From: Panax quinquefolius | Taxonomy: Eukaryota > Streptophyta > Magnoliopsida > Apiales > Araliaceae | Length of the DNA: 64,000 nt | Assembly: GCA_020205615.1 (NCBI GenBank) | Contig: CM035170.1 | Location: 114,986,253-115,050,252, forward strand | Reading direction: 5' to 3' | Part shown: one piece after another, positions 31,737 to 44,049 of the stretch | Position numbering within the stretch: the first letter of the stretch is position 1 | Layout of the letters: each line of letters begins with the position of its first letter | Made by a program: the position numbers and the translations under genes | Notes under the pieces: generated by a model | Databases searched by the model: none | Seen by the model: only the letters and a program-made list of their open reading frames with translations | What the model was told of the DNA's origin: nothing

Positions 31737-33104
31737 TTACAAGGGTTCATATTCAATCACATGTTTGTAATCGAGTTTGTAGGGTCGTAAGAAGGAAATA
31801 TGGAAAACATTATGGATATGTCTTAAGGTTGGAGGTAAGGCTACCTCAAAGGCAACTTCACTAATTCTTCGCAAAACTTCAAAGGGTCCAATGAACCTCG
31901 GGCTCATTTTCCCCTTCTTACCAAATCTGATTTTTCCCTTCCAGGGAGAGACTTTCAAGAATACCAGGCTGCCCGATTCGAACTCAACATTCTTACGGTG
32001 TGGATCAACATATTTCTTCTGCCTATCCTGAGCTGCTACTAGTCTTTCTCGTATTACTTTGACTATCTCTCTCTCTTGTTTTACATGTACCGGTTTTGGT
32101 CGTAATGGCGCCTCTCGCCAACTTCATCCAGTAAAGTGGAGTTCTACACTTTCTACTGTATAACGCTTCGTAAGGCGGCATGCCAATACTAGCGTGGTAA
32201 CTGTTGTTGTAGGCAATTTCCACCAGTAGTAGATGATCATCCCAATTTCCCTTAAAATCCATGATGCATGTTCTTAACATATCCTCCAATGTCTGAATCG
32301 TTCTTTTGCTCTGCCCATCTGTCTAAGGGTGATATTCCGTACTCATTCTCAATTGCGGCCCCATGCACTCATGTAGTCACTTCCAGAAGTTTGATGTAAA
32401 GCGCAGATCCCTATTTGAGATAATTAACATCGAAACTCCGTGCCTCGAAACAATCTCTTTCACATATAACCTTTCCAACTGGTCTAAGTTGCATTTGATT
32501 CTGATCGGAAGGAAGTGTGCGGATTTTTTCAATCAATCAACGATAACCCATACTACGTCATAGCCTTTCTGAATTATCGGGAGGCCAACCACGAAATCCA
32601 TCGTAATATGTTCCCATTTCCATTCTGGAATTTCTAAAGGTTATAGCAACCTACTCGGCCTCTGATGTTCTGCTTTCACTTTCTGACATGTCAGACATTT
32701 GGCAACACACTCTGCAATATCTCATTTCAAATTTGGCCACCAGAAATGTTGTCGAAGATCTTGGTACATCTTGGTACTACCAGGGTGAATCGAATATCGT
32801 GAGCTATGAGTCTCGCTCAAATTAAATATCTTCCTTAATCTCTGGCACTGGCGGTACCTAATATATGCTCTGAAATCTCAGTATTTCCTCGCTGTCTATT
32901 TTGAATCTCGGTTTGGTTCCTTCGGATATCTTCTTTTTCACCTTCTCACATTCTTCATCCTGAAGTTGAGCCTTTATCTAGTAATGTTATACCAACTTGT
33001 ATCTATAACAGGTTCTCATCAATCTTCATAGGATACTTCACTTCCAATTCCAGTTTCTCCATCGCTGAAATTAGCTCATCCTGAGCGGCCAATATCATCA
33101 ATTT
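31737..33104 (-). pseudogene. pol: Integrase part of element E pol (3' half, split by insertion)
   Basis: Read on the minus strand from 33104 downward: the zinc-binding end CLTCQK-like (32685-32710), core start MDFVVG (about 32600), SNRDLRFTS with the second Asp (32395-32425), then [13 protein letters not shown] (32270-32315). At the third catalytic position the codon 32305-32307 is AAA (Lys) where family members have Glu. The core continues as [22 protein letters not shown], and the C-terminal part reads RFIGPFEVLRRI, then LRHIHNVFHISFLRPY at 31770-31900. Stops and frame shifts are present. The second half of the gene resumes at 53982 after the 20.9 kb insertion. A plant Ty3/gypsy integrase; lineage not resolved. 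Confidence 0.9.
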
Positions 33105-33839
33105 TGTAAGACCCCGAATTTTACGAAATAAAAATATTCAATTTTTATAATTATTATTCTATTTAGTAAATGGTTAAATTGATAAAAGTACAGTAATACG
33201 TGTGGTTGCACAGTGGCACACGGTATTGTACAGTATCTTTGATGCTTACGTGAGAAGTGACTCAGTTTTATTCAATTATTGTCACAATATTTTATATTAT
33301 TAAATCAATAATTGAGATGCCAAGTTGTTCATATTATTATTTGTATTATTGATAATATCTAGAAAGTTCTGTCGAGGAAAGGGGTTAGGTTATATAATTG
33401 CGCGCCAATAAGGAGAAATCCTTATCGGAAAGCCCCCTCTTTCCTGGGAACGATCTGATTGTTAATATTGTGAGTTATAATATTAATGATGAATGTTATT
33501 AAAAATTAAATTTGAGCTCGGAGTTGAATTTGGAGACGCGGACGTGATATTTGAGTCCTAGACGATGAAATTAGTAAAATAAACTATAAACACAAAATTT
33601 AAGCGGGGTTGACTTTTTTCGTCAAAAAGTCAACAGCTTGATTTTTTTTGGAAAAAGTCAAACTTCAAAAATTCAAAAATGAAATTGTTGATATAAATAT
33701 TTTCATTATGTTGGGATTATTAGTGTTGGTGGAAATCTACAATTATTTCAATAATAATTGATTTTTGGAGGTTAAATTGACCAATCGGGTAATTAATCGG
33801 ATAAATGAGCAATTAATTGCTATTAATTCACATGCTTAT

Positions 33840-34115
33840 AACTATTTGTTCACATGTGTGTACTATTGATTCACATACATGTACTATTAGGGGAGGTGGT
33901 GCAAGATTGATAATACTTGCATGACTAAATTAAAAATGAAGGTATAGATGAAGGTACTATACTGTAATTATTTTTTTCACATGCATAGAACTATTGAGTC
34001 ATATGATTGTACTATTGATTCACATGATCTACTATTAGGGGAGGTGGTGCAAGTTTTATAATACTTGCAGGACTAAATTAAAAATGAAGAAAAAGATGAA
34101 GGTATTATACTGTAA
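33840..34115 (+). repeat. 148-base tandem duplication in family-C U3
   Basis: TACTATTAGGGGAGGTGGTG recurs at 33881 and 34029, each flanked by TTCACATG and GACTAAATTAAAAATGAAG. It lies just upstream of the TATA box, so it may be an enhancer duplication (inference). Confidence 0.8.
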
Positions 34116-34159
34116 TATTTCGAGCCCCAAAATGTGCAATTATCGAAACTATATTTTCC

Positions 34160-34167
34160 TATAAATA
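34160..34167 (+). promoter_or_regulatory. LTR promoter TATA box (family C)
   Basis: TATAAATA followed by GAAGCTCATTCTTCCTTC and an AGAGAGAGAAGC leader, the same design as family B. Confidence 0.7.
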
Positions 34168-34384
34168 GAAGCTCATTCTTCCTTCATTCTCACCAATTCA
34201 CTAAGACTCACAAGAGAAATTATAGAGAGAGAAGCTATAGAGAGAAATAAGAAGAGTAGTCTGCTACTTTACTATTCCAGTATCAAGTCTTCTGCAGAGG
34301 TAAAGGATATCATTATTGTGGTAAGGGGTATTATTTTTTTCATATTCATGAAGAGAGTTATTTTCTTTCAATACTCGTAAGGGT

Positions 34385-34612
34385 TGTTATTCCATTCTTT
34401 ATTATTCTGTTGGAATAACCTGTCTACGCAGACTACCGCATGCATGGTGAAATTCTTCTGTAATTCCATTCTTTATTATTTTGTTGGATTAACCTGTCTA
34501 CGCGAACTACCACACGCATGGTGAAATTCTTCTGTTGTTCTATTCTTTATTATTCTGTTGGAATAACCTGTCTACGTGGACTACCGCATGCATGGTGAAT
34601 AACCCTTCGTAT
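34385..34612 (+). repeat. Three ~74-base hairpin repeats in family-C leader
   Basis: Units start GTTATTCCATTCTTTATTAT and continue TCTGTTGGAATAACCTGTCT, then ACCGCATGCATGGTGAA. The first has perfect GTTATTCCA / TGGAATAAC arms; the other two have mismatches in the left or right arm. Confidence 0.8.
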
Positions 34613-35254
34613 TCATTCTTTATTAAATTGTGGAAATGATCTCATACATGTGGATTACCGCATTTATTGTGAAAACCTTTCATAGCTTTCCTATATTCTA
34701 TTATATTTGTATGAGATATCATTTCTTTTGTACTCGTCATGGAATATCATTTTCTTTTGTATTTTCCTTTTATGAGTACTATTCATGGGTACTATTCACT
34801 TATACAAAGATTATTTATTTAATACGAAAGTTACTATTCACGAGTTACAATTCACGAGTTACTATTCACGAGTTATTATTCATGGGGTACTATTCATGAC
34901 AAAATTGGTTTCTTTTTTTGACCAAATTATTGTTGATTTATGAATCTTACTCTTAAAATTAAATTCATGTTTTGATCATACTATTTTTATTATCATATAA
35001 AATATTTTTCTAATCCAGGTGATGAAATTTCTCTTTGACTTAATTGTAAAGATGGGTAGATTATTGTTTTGATCGTGACTATGGGTTTTCTTTGGCCAGT
35101 AATGCAAAGATAAATTGTTGACTGGTATGATCATGACCATTGAATTTATAATAGAATATCTTTAGCTTTAGTGCAAAGGTGAATTTATCAACATGGTTAT
35201 AATTATTGTTTATATAAATTCTGAAATGATTATATATTTCTTTGAGATATTAAT

Positions 35255-35400
35255 ATCTTTGGCCCGTAGTGCAAAGATGACTTGTTATGGAATATCTTTG
35301 GCCGTAGTGCAAAGATGACCTGTTGTTGAATATCTTTGGCATGTAGTGCAAAGATGAACTATTGATGAATATCTTTTGCCCGTAGTGAAAAGATGAATTT
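35255..35400 (+). repeat. Four-unit ATCTTTGG hairpin array (family C, copy 2)
   Basis: Units near 35263, 35292, 35332 and 35369. The last has arms ATCTTTT and AAAAGAT, both changed relative to ATCTTTG/CAAAGAT, so pairing is kept. Confidence 0.85.
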
Positions 35401-36181
35401 ATTAATATGATTATGAACAGGAACTGTGATTTGGTATAACCATGATCTTTGATGTTTCAGGTAAAGACATGTGATGAAAATTATCTTCATCCTGGATGCG
35501 AAGAGGAATTTAGAACCACAATTAAGATTATGAGTTATGCATATGATTGTGAACATGAATTGTTGATTGATGTTAAAGGGATAAAAAATTGTTGGTGGAC
35601 TTTTAACATGGAGAATATAATAGACTTTATGGTCTATTTGACTCTTCTAATAGATTGCTTTCTTTACGCCACTATGGTTGAAAAAGTTTTTTCATCTACC
35701 ATATGTTCTAAATCTCGATTTATTACTGACGAAGGCTATTGATAATTTAATTATCTTTAGTCATGATATTCTTTACTGGGCTAGTTGTGCTCACCCTCTT
35801 TGCTTTTCTGATTCCTTTCAGGTAATAAGAGTGTAGTTGGGTCGAGTGGGGGTAACAGGGGAATAGAACGATGGTCTATAGCTGTTGAGGTTTCCCCTAA
35901 AACAATATGAAAATAATTTTATTGAAAATTTTAGATAAGTGTGTCGTATTTTATACGTCATTTTAACCGAATAGGGTGAGTTGAACCCAACTTTAGAAGG
36001 GTGTTTTGCCACTATCATACAAGATGTCTAATGACAGACAATTTCTCGTTATCATAAGACAGGGTTATGCACATGCACTTGCTGATTATATCTACGAGCA
36101 CTACCTATATAATCTTGAGTTTGGTTGAAATATAATTCTCAATTGAGACAATGGAGATAATTATATGTCGAGAAGACTCAC

Positions 36182-36338
36182 CATTGGAAAGAACATGATA
36201 GTAATCTTCTTGTTTTTCTTTGGGGTCTATTGGGTCAACCAAGGATAATTCTCGAGTCATATGATATCTATCATAACTTAGATGCATGGCCTCCCATGTA
36301 CGAAGGTTTCCTTGAGCATTTTCAAAAGATTTTAATTT
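36182..36338 (-). other. Exon-like open segment, antisense in family-C LTR (copy 2)
   Basis: The 157-base partner of 20757-20913, bounded by ATTTTAG and GTGAGT (36176-36181) on the minus strand. It reads AQGNLRTWEAM and LSLVDPIDPKEKQEDYYH and is open throughout. Protein unrecognised; see copy 1 for the caution about selection. Confidence 0.4.
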
Positions 36339-36520
36339 CTAAAATAGTTATTGATTGTACTTTTATGTAAAGTACCATTTTAAGGTGTTATGGTCGAGGC
36401 ACCATAAGAGTTACATATATTTGTATTAAAACTCACGAATTATATGTGTTGTCAGTACTCGCATTTACGCTTCAACAGTTGTATAAATGAAGTTTGTATT
36501 TGATTTTTGCACTGTGATAT

Positions 36521-38236
36521 TGTTAGGTTTGTAATATTCAAGAACGTAATCAAATTGCAAAAATAAGCGGAAACGTGGAAAATCAGAGTTTAAAAATTTT
36601 ACAAACCATATACCCGGATCACCCTTTATGCACAATTATTAATTAAACGAAAAATTGAAGAACAAGAATCATACCCTTGAAGATCCGAGCTTCCTCAGGT
36701 ACAAGTTCACCTCCAATTCTTTTCGCGTTCAACTTGAATCCACCGGGTTTGGTTCCTTCCTTTGATCAACGTTAGCCACCCAAGTGTTTGGCCTCTAGAG
36801 GTGATCCACGAAGGAAGAATAAGGATTCAAGAAGATGGGTGGTTGGCTAAACCCTAGTTTTTCTATCTCTATAGAAAAGGAGCGTACTCTACAACCATTG
36901 GAATTATAACGTAGTCTTGATATCTGATATAAGACTCCTCTTATAAAGATATCAAGTAACCCTATTAAAATAAGGTATTATTTAATTAAACCCTTTTAAT
37001 TAAAGGGGCTCCTTAATCTTATTAGGGATAATTAATTAAACTCCTTTAACTAATTTTCCTTCCCAATCCAATTAGGAATAAATGAGAGTACTTATATTAA
37101 ATTAATTCCTAAACTCTTTTAGAAATTAAAATAATAATAATAATTGTAATAATATTAATAAGACTCCTCTTATTAATTTATATTTAATATTTCTAAAATA
37201 TTAAATAATAAATATTAAGCTATTTAATTTATTCTATCACCATAGATTAAATTAAATATACATAACATATTATTACGATTATGCCATTAACTTCTTAAAT
37301 AATTATTCTTCCTTTTATGGTGTGACCCTTTAGGTTCTCCATATTAAACCTATTGTGAATAAATCAATTAGAACAATTCTAATGTTATTTAAATAAATAA
37401 ATTAAACAATTTATTTATTTAAATAAATAATAATTATTCTACAATAGGGATAAGCCTCCCCCAAGAATCAACGACTTTCCGGATAATATAGATTTCAACA
37501 TTAATCATAAAAGAACCTTTGAGTAAATAGTTACAATATAATTCAATCCTTCCACCATACAATGTCCCAATTAAATATAAGACATGGAATTACTGTCAAG
37601 TCTTATTTTATTTAATTATATGTATTTCGACTCTTAAATGCACAACTCCAAATAATGCAAATTAGAAACTCCTTTCTAATTTCATTCTGCCTTGGCCAAG
37701 GACTACTGGGTTGTCATTTATCGAATCACATAGGACATTTCTCTTCTTTTAATAAAGTGGTAGATTCTTTATTTATCATACATTATCTCCATGTACAACT
37801 TATTATACCCAAGCATACCCTTTGATATACCCTAAGGGTCTTAAGGAATAAGTCAAAGTATAACTCATCATACACAAGATACTATGATGATCTCAAGTCC
37901 AAGGATCACTTGACTACTATCACTACAGAATTCCAATTGACAGCAAATAAAACTCCATTAGGTATTCTTTAGCGAGCCACGCTCAAAGTGAACTTATTCT
38001 CTAATAAGCACCTACATACTTGCTTTTTAGTGTCTCCACACAAATGATCATGAGATCAATCATCCTCATCCAATGAGCAAGCAACGTATGTACCAATCTA
38101 TCCGGATTCACTAATCCCCAATTTAGTAATCCAATGATTGGGAACTATTTTAGTTTTAAGCTTTCTAAGAATTTAGATCTCATTAGAATGATCATCATCA
38201 TTATTCTAAAAGCATTGCTTAAAACTATGGATTTAT
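36521..38236 (-). repeat. 3' LTR of D1, larger piece
   Basis: Matches 52087-53785 closely. It ends at ATTTAT, where B-prime is inserted; the remaining 139 bases are at 46518-46656. Confidence 0.92.
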
Positions 38237-40645
38237 TGTAACGCCCCCAAAATTAGGTATACGTCACCCATCTTGGGTCGCCACTTACATGGTACATAAA
38301 TTCAAATACAACTTACTAATATAACTGTCGTGTACAATACGACATAAACTGTGAGTTTGAATACAAATATTGTCTACTAGATATTATACAAACTCAAAAG
38401 GAGTCCTCATTACAACTATTATCACACTATTTCACGAATATTGAGGAGGACTACTAATGCTATCCTCTCGACCATTACTCCGCTCCCGACTCGTCCAAAT
38501 TATGTTCTCATTTCACAAGAGAATAAAGTGAAAGAAAGGGTGAGCTCAACTAGCCCAAAGAAGAAATATTATGACTAAGATAATGCGAAATAAATTATCA
38601 TTAGCCTTCAACAAGTTGTTAAACCGATAAAATACAATAGACAACCAGTTTAATCTGCGAGTGGAATAAACAATCTATTAAAAGAGTCAAGTAGAGAATA
38701 AAGTCTACTATCTTTTAGGTTTTAAAAGGTTTTCATCAATTTTTATCGCTGAGACTCAGATTAATAAATAAACCACCACATCTAATCATCCCTGTACCAC
38801 GGTCAAGGATTTTCATCAAATTATCAATGGTCATGACTATACCGAATCACCCCTGGTCATAATCATACCAAAAACTATCCATCACTGCATTACAGGCCAC
38901 TGAGGACTTTTGTCACATCATTTATATCAAGTCATGATTATACCGAATGATCCCCATCGGTCATAATCATACTAAGTTCATCTATGCACGTAAACCAAAG
39001 ATAACATAATATAACATGAGGATGATGACAATGACATAATAATTCAATAAAACAAGTTCAAGAATTATTTAATCCATGAATTATTAACGTCCAAATTGTC
39101 AACACGATATCTTTTTTAGTAGAGTAAAATTCAAGAATGATCGTAAGAATATTTCCATGAAAAGATATCTTTGGATGAAACGCAAATATCAAGGATATTC
39201 TACTAATTTCATGGAGTATAGAAGTCCAAGTTTTAACCAACCGGTATAATAAAGAATGGAATAACAAAAGAAATCACCATGCATGCGGATTGCAGATGAC
39301 AAAAGTTATTCCAATGTAATAATAATAACGGAACCAGTCGTGTGAAATTCACAATCGGCTGATGTTCCAACGTAATAATAAAGATGGAACCGCATCCTGT
39401 AAAACACACGATAGGATATTCCAACAGAATGATAAAGATTTTAACTGTGTCCTGTAAAACACATGCATGTGATATTCCAATAGAATAATAAAATCTAACC
39501 AGTGTCCTGTGTAAAACACACGCATGTGATGTTCCAATGTAATAATAGAAGAATGTCACCAAGTATAGGGTAAATCACAGATATCAAAGTTATTCCAATG
39601 TAATAAATAAGAATGGAATAACATAAGGATTTCACCAAGTATAGGATATCGCCGCATATATGTGGTTATGTATAGGGTATATCACTTTTTACAGTTATTC
39701 CAATGTAATAATAATGAATGGAATAATGTAAGTTCTCTTCAAGAAGAAAGAATAACACCCTTACCGTAAAAAGAACCGAATATAAGAAGTAGTGAAGTAG
39801 CGAGAATACTCTTCTTCTTTCTATAATTTTCTCTATATAAACTTCTCTCTATAATTTCTCTCTAGAGTTTCAATGAATTAAAAAAAAATAATGAAGGAAT
39901 GAGCTTCATTTATAGGAAAATGGAATGCATAAGAATTCAATCCATGAACTAGTCCAGATTGATTTACTTTTAATCTGACGGTCCATATTTAAAGAAAAAT
40001 CTTTTAAATAAAATATAATATATTCTATTTATATAAAATATTTTACTATGCAAACACTATGCAATACTATGCAAAACACTATGCAACACTATGCATAATA
40101 AAATATAATATATTCTATTTATGAATAACTTTAATAAAGTATTCTATTTTATATAAAAGATGTTTCGCTTTTATTACGTTAATAATAATGAATAAAACAA
40201 AACGTCATTATCGCTTATAATAATTCATATTATTAATCGACAATAATGGAATCAAACCGAGTGACTTCTCACATAAGCATCAATAATCAATACCGCAAAT
40301 GCTACTATGCAACCACACTTATTATCGTATTTTTACTACCGAGTAGTTCAACAAGAACTACCAGGTAAAACTTCCGCCGTTATTTCAATAAAATATTTTT
40401 GTCGCTTTCTCAATCCGACAATAATTACATTGTGGGGTCCACCAATGATTGAGCCATTGTACAAATATTCCCCGCTAAAACCTAATATTCCCCAGACCAA
40501 TCGAATATAATATAACCACTTGCATACTTTTGCAAAATTTATAAATACTACCCACAACTATAATATTATCTCAAATTCACACCATAATATTAAAAATTAT
40601 TTTGACAAAATTTAAATCTTTATTGATAAAATCTGGGGTCTCACA
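38237..40645 (-). repeat. 3' LTR of B-prime
   Basis: 2409 bases; minus-strand ends TGTGAGACCCC (40645) and GGGGGCGTTACA (38237). Hairpin repeats at 39295-39740. Confidence 0.92.
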
Positions 40646-41074
40646 ATCTCCCTCCTTATGGAATTTAAGCCCTCGAAATTAGGTACGATACGATATGATA
40701 AAGAGATGAGGATACCTTGAATACCTTTATCGTTAAAAATATTAAATTCATCTTCGCAATCCTACCAAAGATATTCATTAACAATTCATCTTTGCACTAC
40801 AAAAAAATATATATATAACTCAGAAACCAATAATCTCGAGACTCAAATTAATAGTATCATAATTACGAATTATCCATGCACTATCTGGCTAAGGATATTC
40901 GTGTTTTCAATTACTACTCATGATTATACCGAATAATCCTCGGTCATAATCATACCAAGTCCATCAATGCACTACTACCAAAGATGACTTTTACCACATC
41001 CATGAATTAATATTTCATTCACGAGACTCACCAATAATTAATCCATATCATCGAATCATCCCCGCTACTACGCC

Positions 41075-41490
41075 AAGGATATTCATTAAGATCACGACCA
41101 CGAATTATCAATGCACTACTACCAAAGATAATCGTGTATTCATTAAGATCACGACCACAAATTATCCATGCACTACTACGGCCAAAGATAATCGTGTATT
41201 CATTAGTATCACGACCACAAATTATCCATGCACTACTACCAAAGATAATCGTGTATTCATTAGTATCACGACCACAAATTATCCATGCACTACGGCCAAA
41301 GATAATTGTGTATTCATTAAGATCACGACCACAAATTATCCATGCACTACTACCAAAGATAATTGTGTATTCATTAAGATATCCGCGACCACAAATTATC
41401 CATGCACTATGGCCAAAGATAATTGTGTATTCATTAAGATCACGACCACAAATTATCCATGCACTACTACCAAAGATAATTGTGTATTCA
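41075..41490 (-). repeat. 57-base tandem array in B-prime, about 8 units
   Basis: Inverted copy of the array at 26365-26850 with fewer units and different small indels, so the array has changed length independently in the two elements or was copied from different parents. Confidence 0.9.
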
Positions 41491-43349
41491 ATTACTGCTT
41501 ATGATTATACCCTAACAATCCTCGGTCATAATCATACCAAGTCCATCTATGCACTACAGAGCCATACGTATGACTTTCAACATAATATAATCATGAGGAT
41601 AATTATATAAAGAATCAATCAAATGAGATAAAGGATAAATATTAAACCTTTATAATATAATTTATCCGAGATTCAAGAATATCCCCATATTTTCAATCAC
41701 TTAATAATCTCATAATCTAACATCATTAATATTATAACAATATTTAAATCACTTCTTAAATTTATAAATAATTTATCTCAATTATTTACGCTTTTACCAT
41801 ATAATGCATTTAATCATTCAAAATGCCATACTCATAAGATATCATCACCAATTATCAAATCCTCATCAAAAATATGCATATACTCTATATAGGATTCTCT
41901 AGCCATAAAATCCTATTTTCAACTTTGTTACTTCACATAACATATTTAACTCATATGTTCAGAATTAAACTATTTTCATGAAAATATACCAAATCAGCCC
42001 CAAAAATATTTCTTTTCTGGGATTTAGCATAATATAGTCCCATAATGAAAATATATTTTTCTCGAATTTTTAAAATTCATTTACTATTTTTTAAAAATCA
42101 ATTTCCACTTAATTCCTTAAGAAATTAGCTACCTCAAGTTTAACTCCAAAATTCCCAATTCTTGGCAGGACCTTACACATGTTAACGTGAGCTTCCAGTT
42201 TAAATTTTCATGGTCATCGGAGTTATAGAACTCCTTATAGTGTTTTTCATCGAAAAACCTAAATATTGAAATAGTCATAACTTGCTCATTTTAAGTCGAA
42301 ATGAGCTCATTTTTGGACAGGAGGTACTTTATACCATATACTTTCATGTCCCAAAAAGGCCAGAATTTTTCTCATAATTTAAGTGGCCGAAACAGTCTCT
42401 TAAAGTTTCTGGGGCAGTAGCATTTTCGAAATTTACAGCTTTGGCCTCATTTACAAAATCAGTCCACACAAAAATCTACAACACCTTTTCCAGTAATTCC
42501 ACTTGGATTAGTTAGGTAACTCATAGATCTAACTCTAGAACTTGACCATACTCAAAAATTCAAAATATAATAGGAGATATGGTCAATTGAATTTCATGTT
42601 ACGTTTTTCACTAAAATCTGATTTTTCAACCCTTTGTGATTTCTAAGAAACTTTCATGTTTTCACATAATAACCACATAACTCATCATAACACTTACTAA
42701 TACTTCATATACCCATGATTTTCATTAGTCCAATGCTTTTATTATGACTTTCATCATAAACCACGTAAACTGTTCATTTTAGTTGAAGAAATATTTGAGG
42801 GTTTAAGAAATGGGTTTTGTATCGGGTCAATACAAAATTTGATTTTACGTTCTAGGGTAGGCTAGAAGTCTTCAAGAATACGCCAAGAAATTTATTAATG
42901 ATAGAAATATCATTCAAAATCACATTCTCGTCCAAGACTTGGATAGTACGTCACATTAATACCAATCTGTGACTTCTATCCCTTAACCTGATGGCACCTC
43001 ACAATGATACCTATCAACTTGCCATCTTTATTCACGATGTCGCCTACGTAAAGTCCGCTTTTGCATTTCCACACAAGGAAGTCAACAACGAAAGGTTCGG
43101 GGCTCTTTACTTATGACTTGATATAACAAAGTTGATTAACTTTAGGATTTGGTTACTTTGAATTCAGATAACAAAGTTGGTTAGAATATGAAAGCTAACA
43201 ACCTTACAAAAAGAATAATGAGTAGTTAATCAATCGTTTTTAAAAATTACCTCAAAGGCAAGTATTTTCAAAGAGATAAGATCGTGAAAGTGTTTATTTG
43301 AATTAAACAAGATTTAAAAATAGTAGCGATAACGAAGGCTCCTACTAAC

Positions 43350-43863
43350 GGTTTCAACCAATAAGTCAAAGTTTAACTTCTTGAAAGTTAAATTTAAACG
43401 TTGAACGCAAAGAAGAGAGATAAAATAATAGGTAGAACCCAGATTCAATAAGGTATAGACTTCGCAAGAATTTATAATTAACTAACCCGTGCTAACTTCG
43501 TCTCGTTTACCCACTTTTGAGAAGTCACGAAAAACGCCTCTTCCCGAAAACCAATCGACTTTGTTTTGTCAGATCCGCTTTGGTGCCACTATCCCAAATT
43601 TGGACTTGACTTCACTATACGACAAAAATCGAGCTAAATGACCTTCTCTTCTTGAAATTTCCACTTCTATTATCTTTGCCATGATTACCAATCAAGTGGT
43701 TACCATTCTTAGCATGATAATTTCCCCACGATGGTTATCATTGTTCGATAAAGGTGCCACCCAAAGATGATTATTATCGTGTTGTTGGTCGTTACCTTTT
43801 GTTTGAGTTGAATCAACACTCTCATGTGCTTCATTGCTTATTTCAAAGATTTTCAGATGCCAT
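43350..43863 (-). pseudogene. Degenerate gag and protease remnant of B-prime
   Basis: Starts at the ATG complementary to 43861-43863 (MASENL), then meets a stop within a few codons. Later sequence resembles the segment between the gag core and zinc knuckle of A1 (GGTAACCACTTGATTGGTAATCATGG, compared with 7522-7548). It ends with EVYTLLNLGSTYYFISL-like protease sequence at 43430-43475, in which the catalytic Asp is replaced. The coiled-coil frame of the other family-B element is absent. A dead remnant; the LTRs and other cis sites are better kept than the coding part, as expected of an element copied by another's enzymes. Confidence 0.65.
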
Positions 43864-44049
43864 TCTCAAACACCACACAAAACAAGGGTTAATTGACATG
43901 TAACAAATTATCCCTATATTCGTGACCGACCAATTAAATACCAAATAAATTTAGGTAGGTCATACTAGCGAAGGAATTCCCCGCCTCTCCCTCCTAGTAC
44001 TATTCTCACATCTTAGCCGTAGATCATATCCCTAAGCTCGATACCAACC

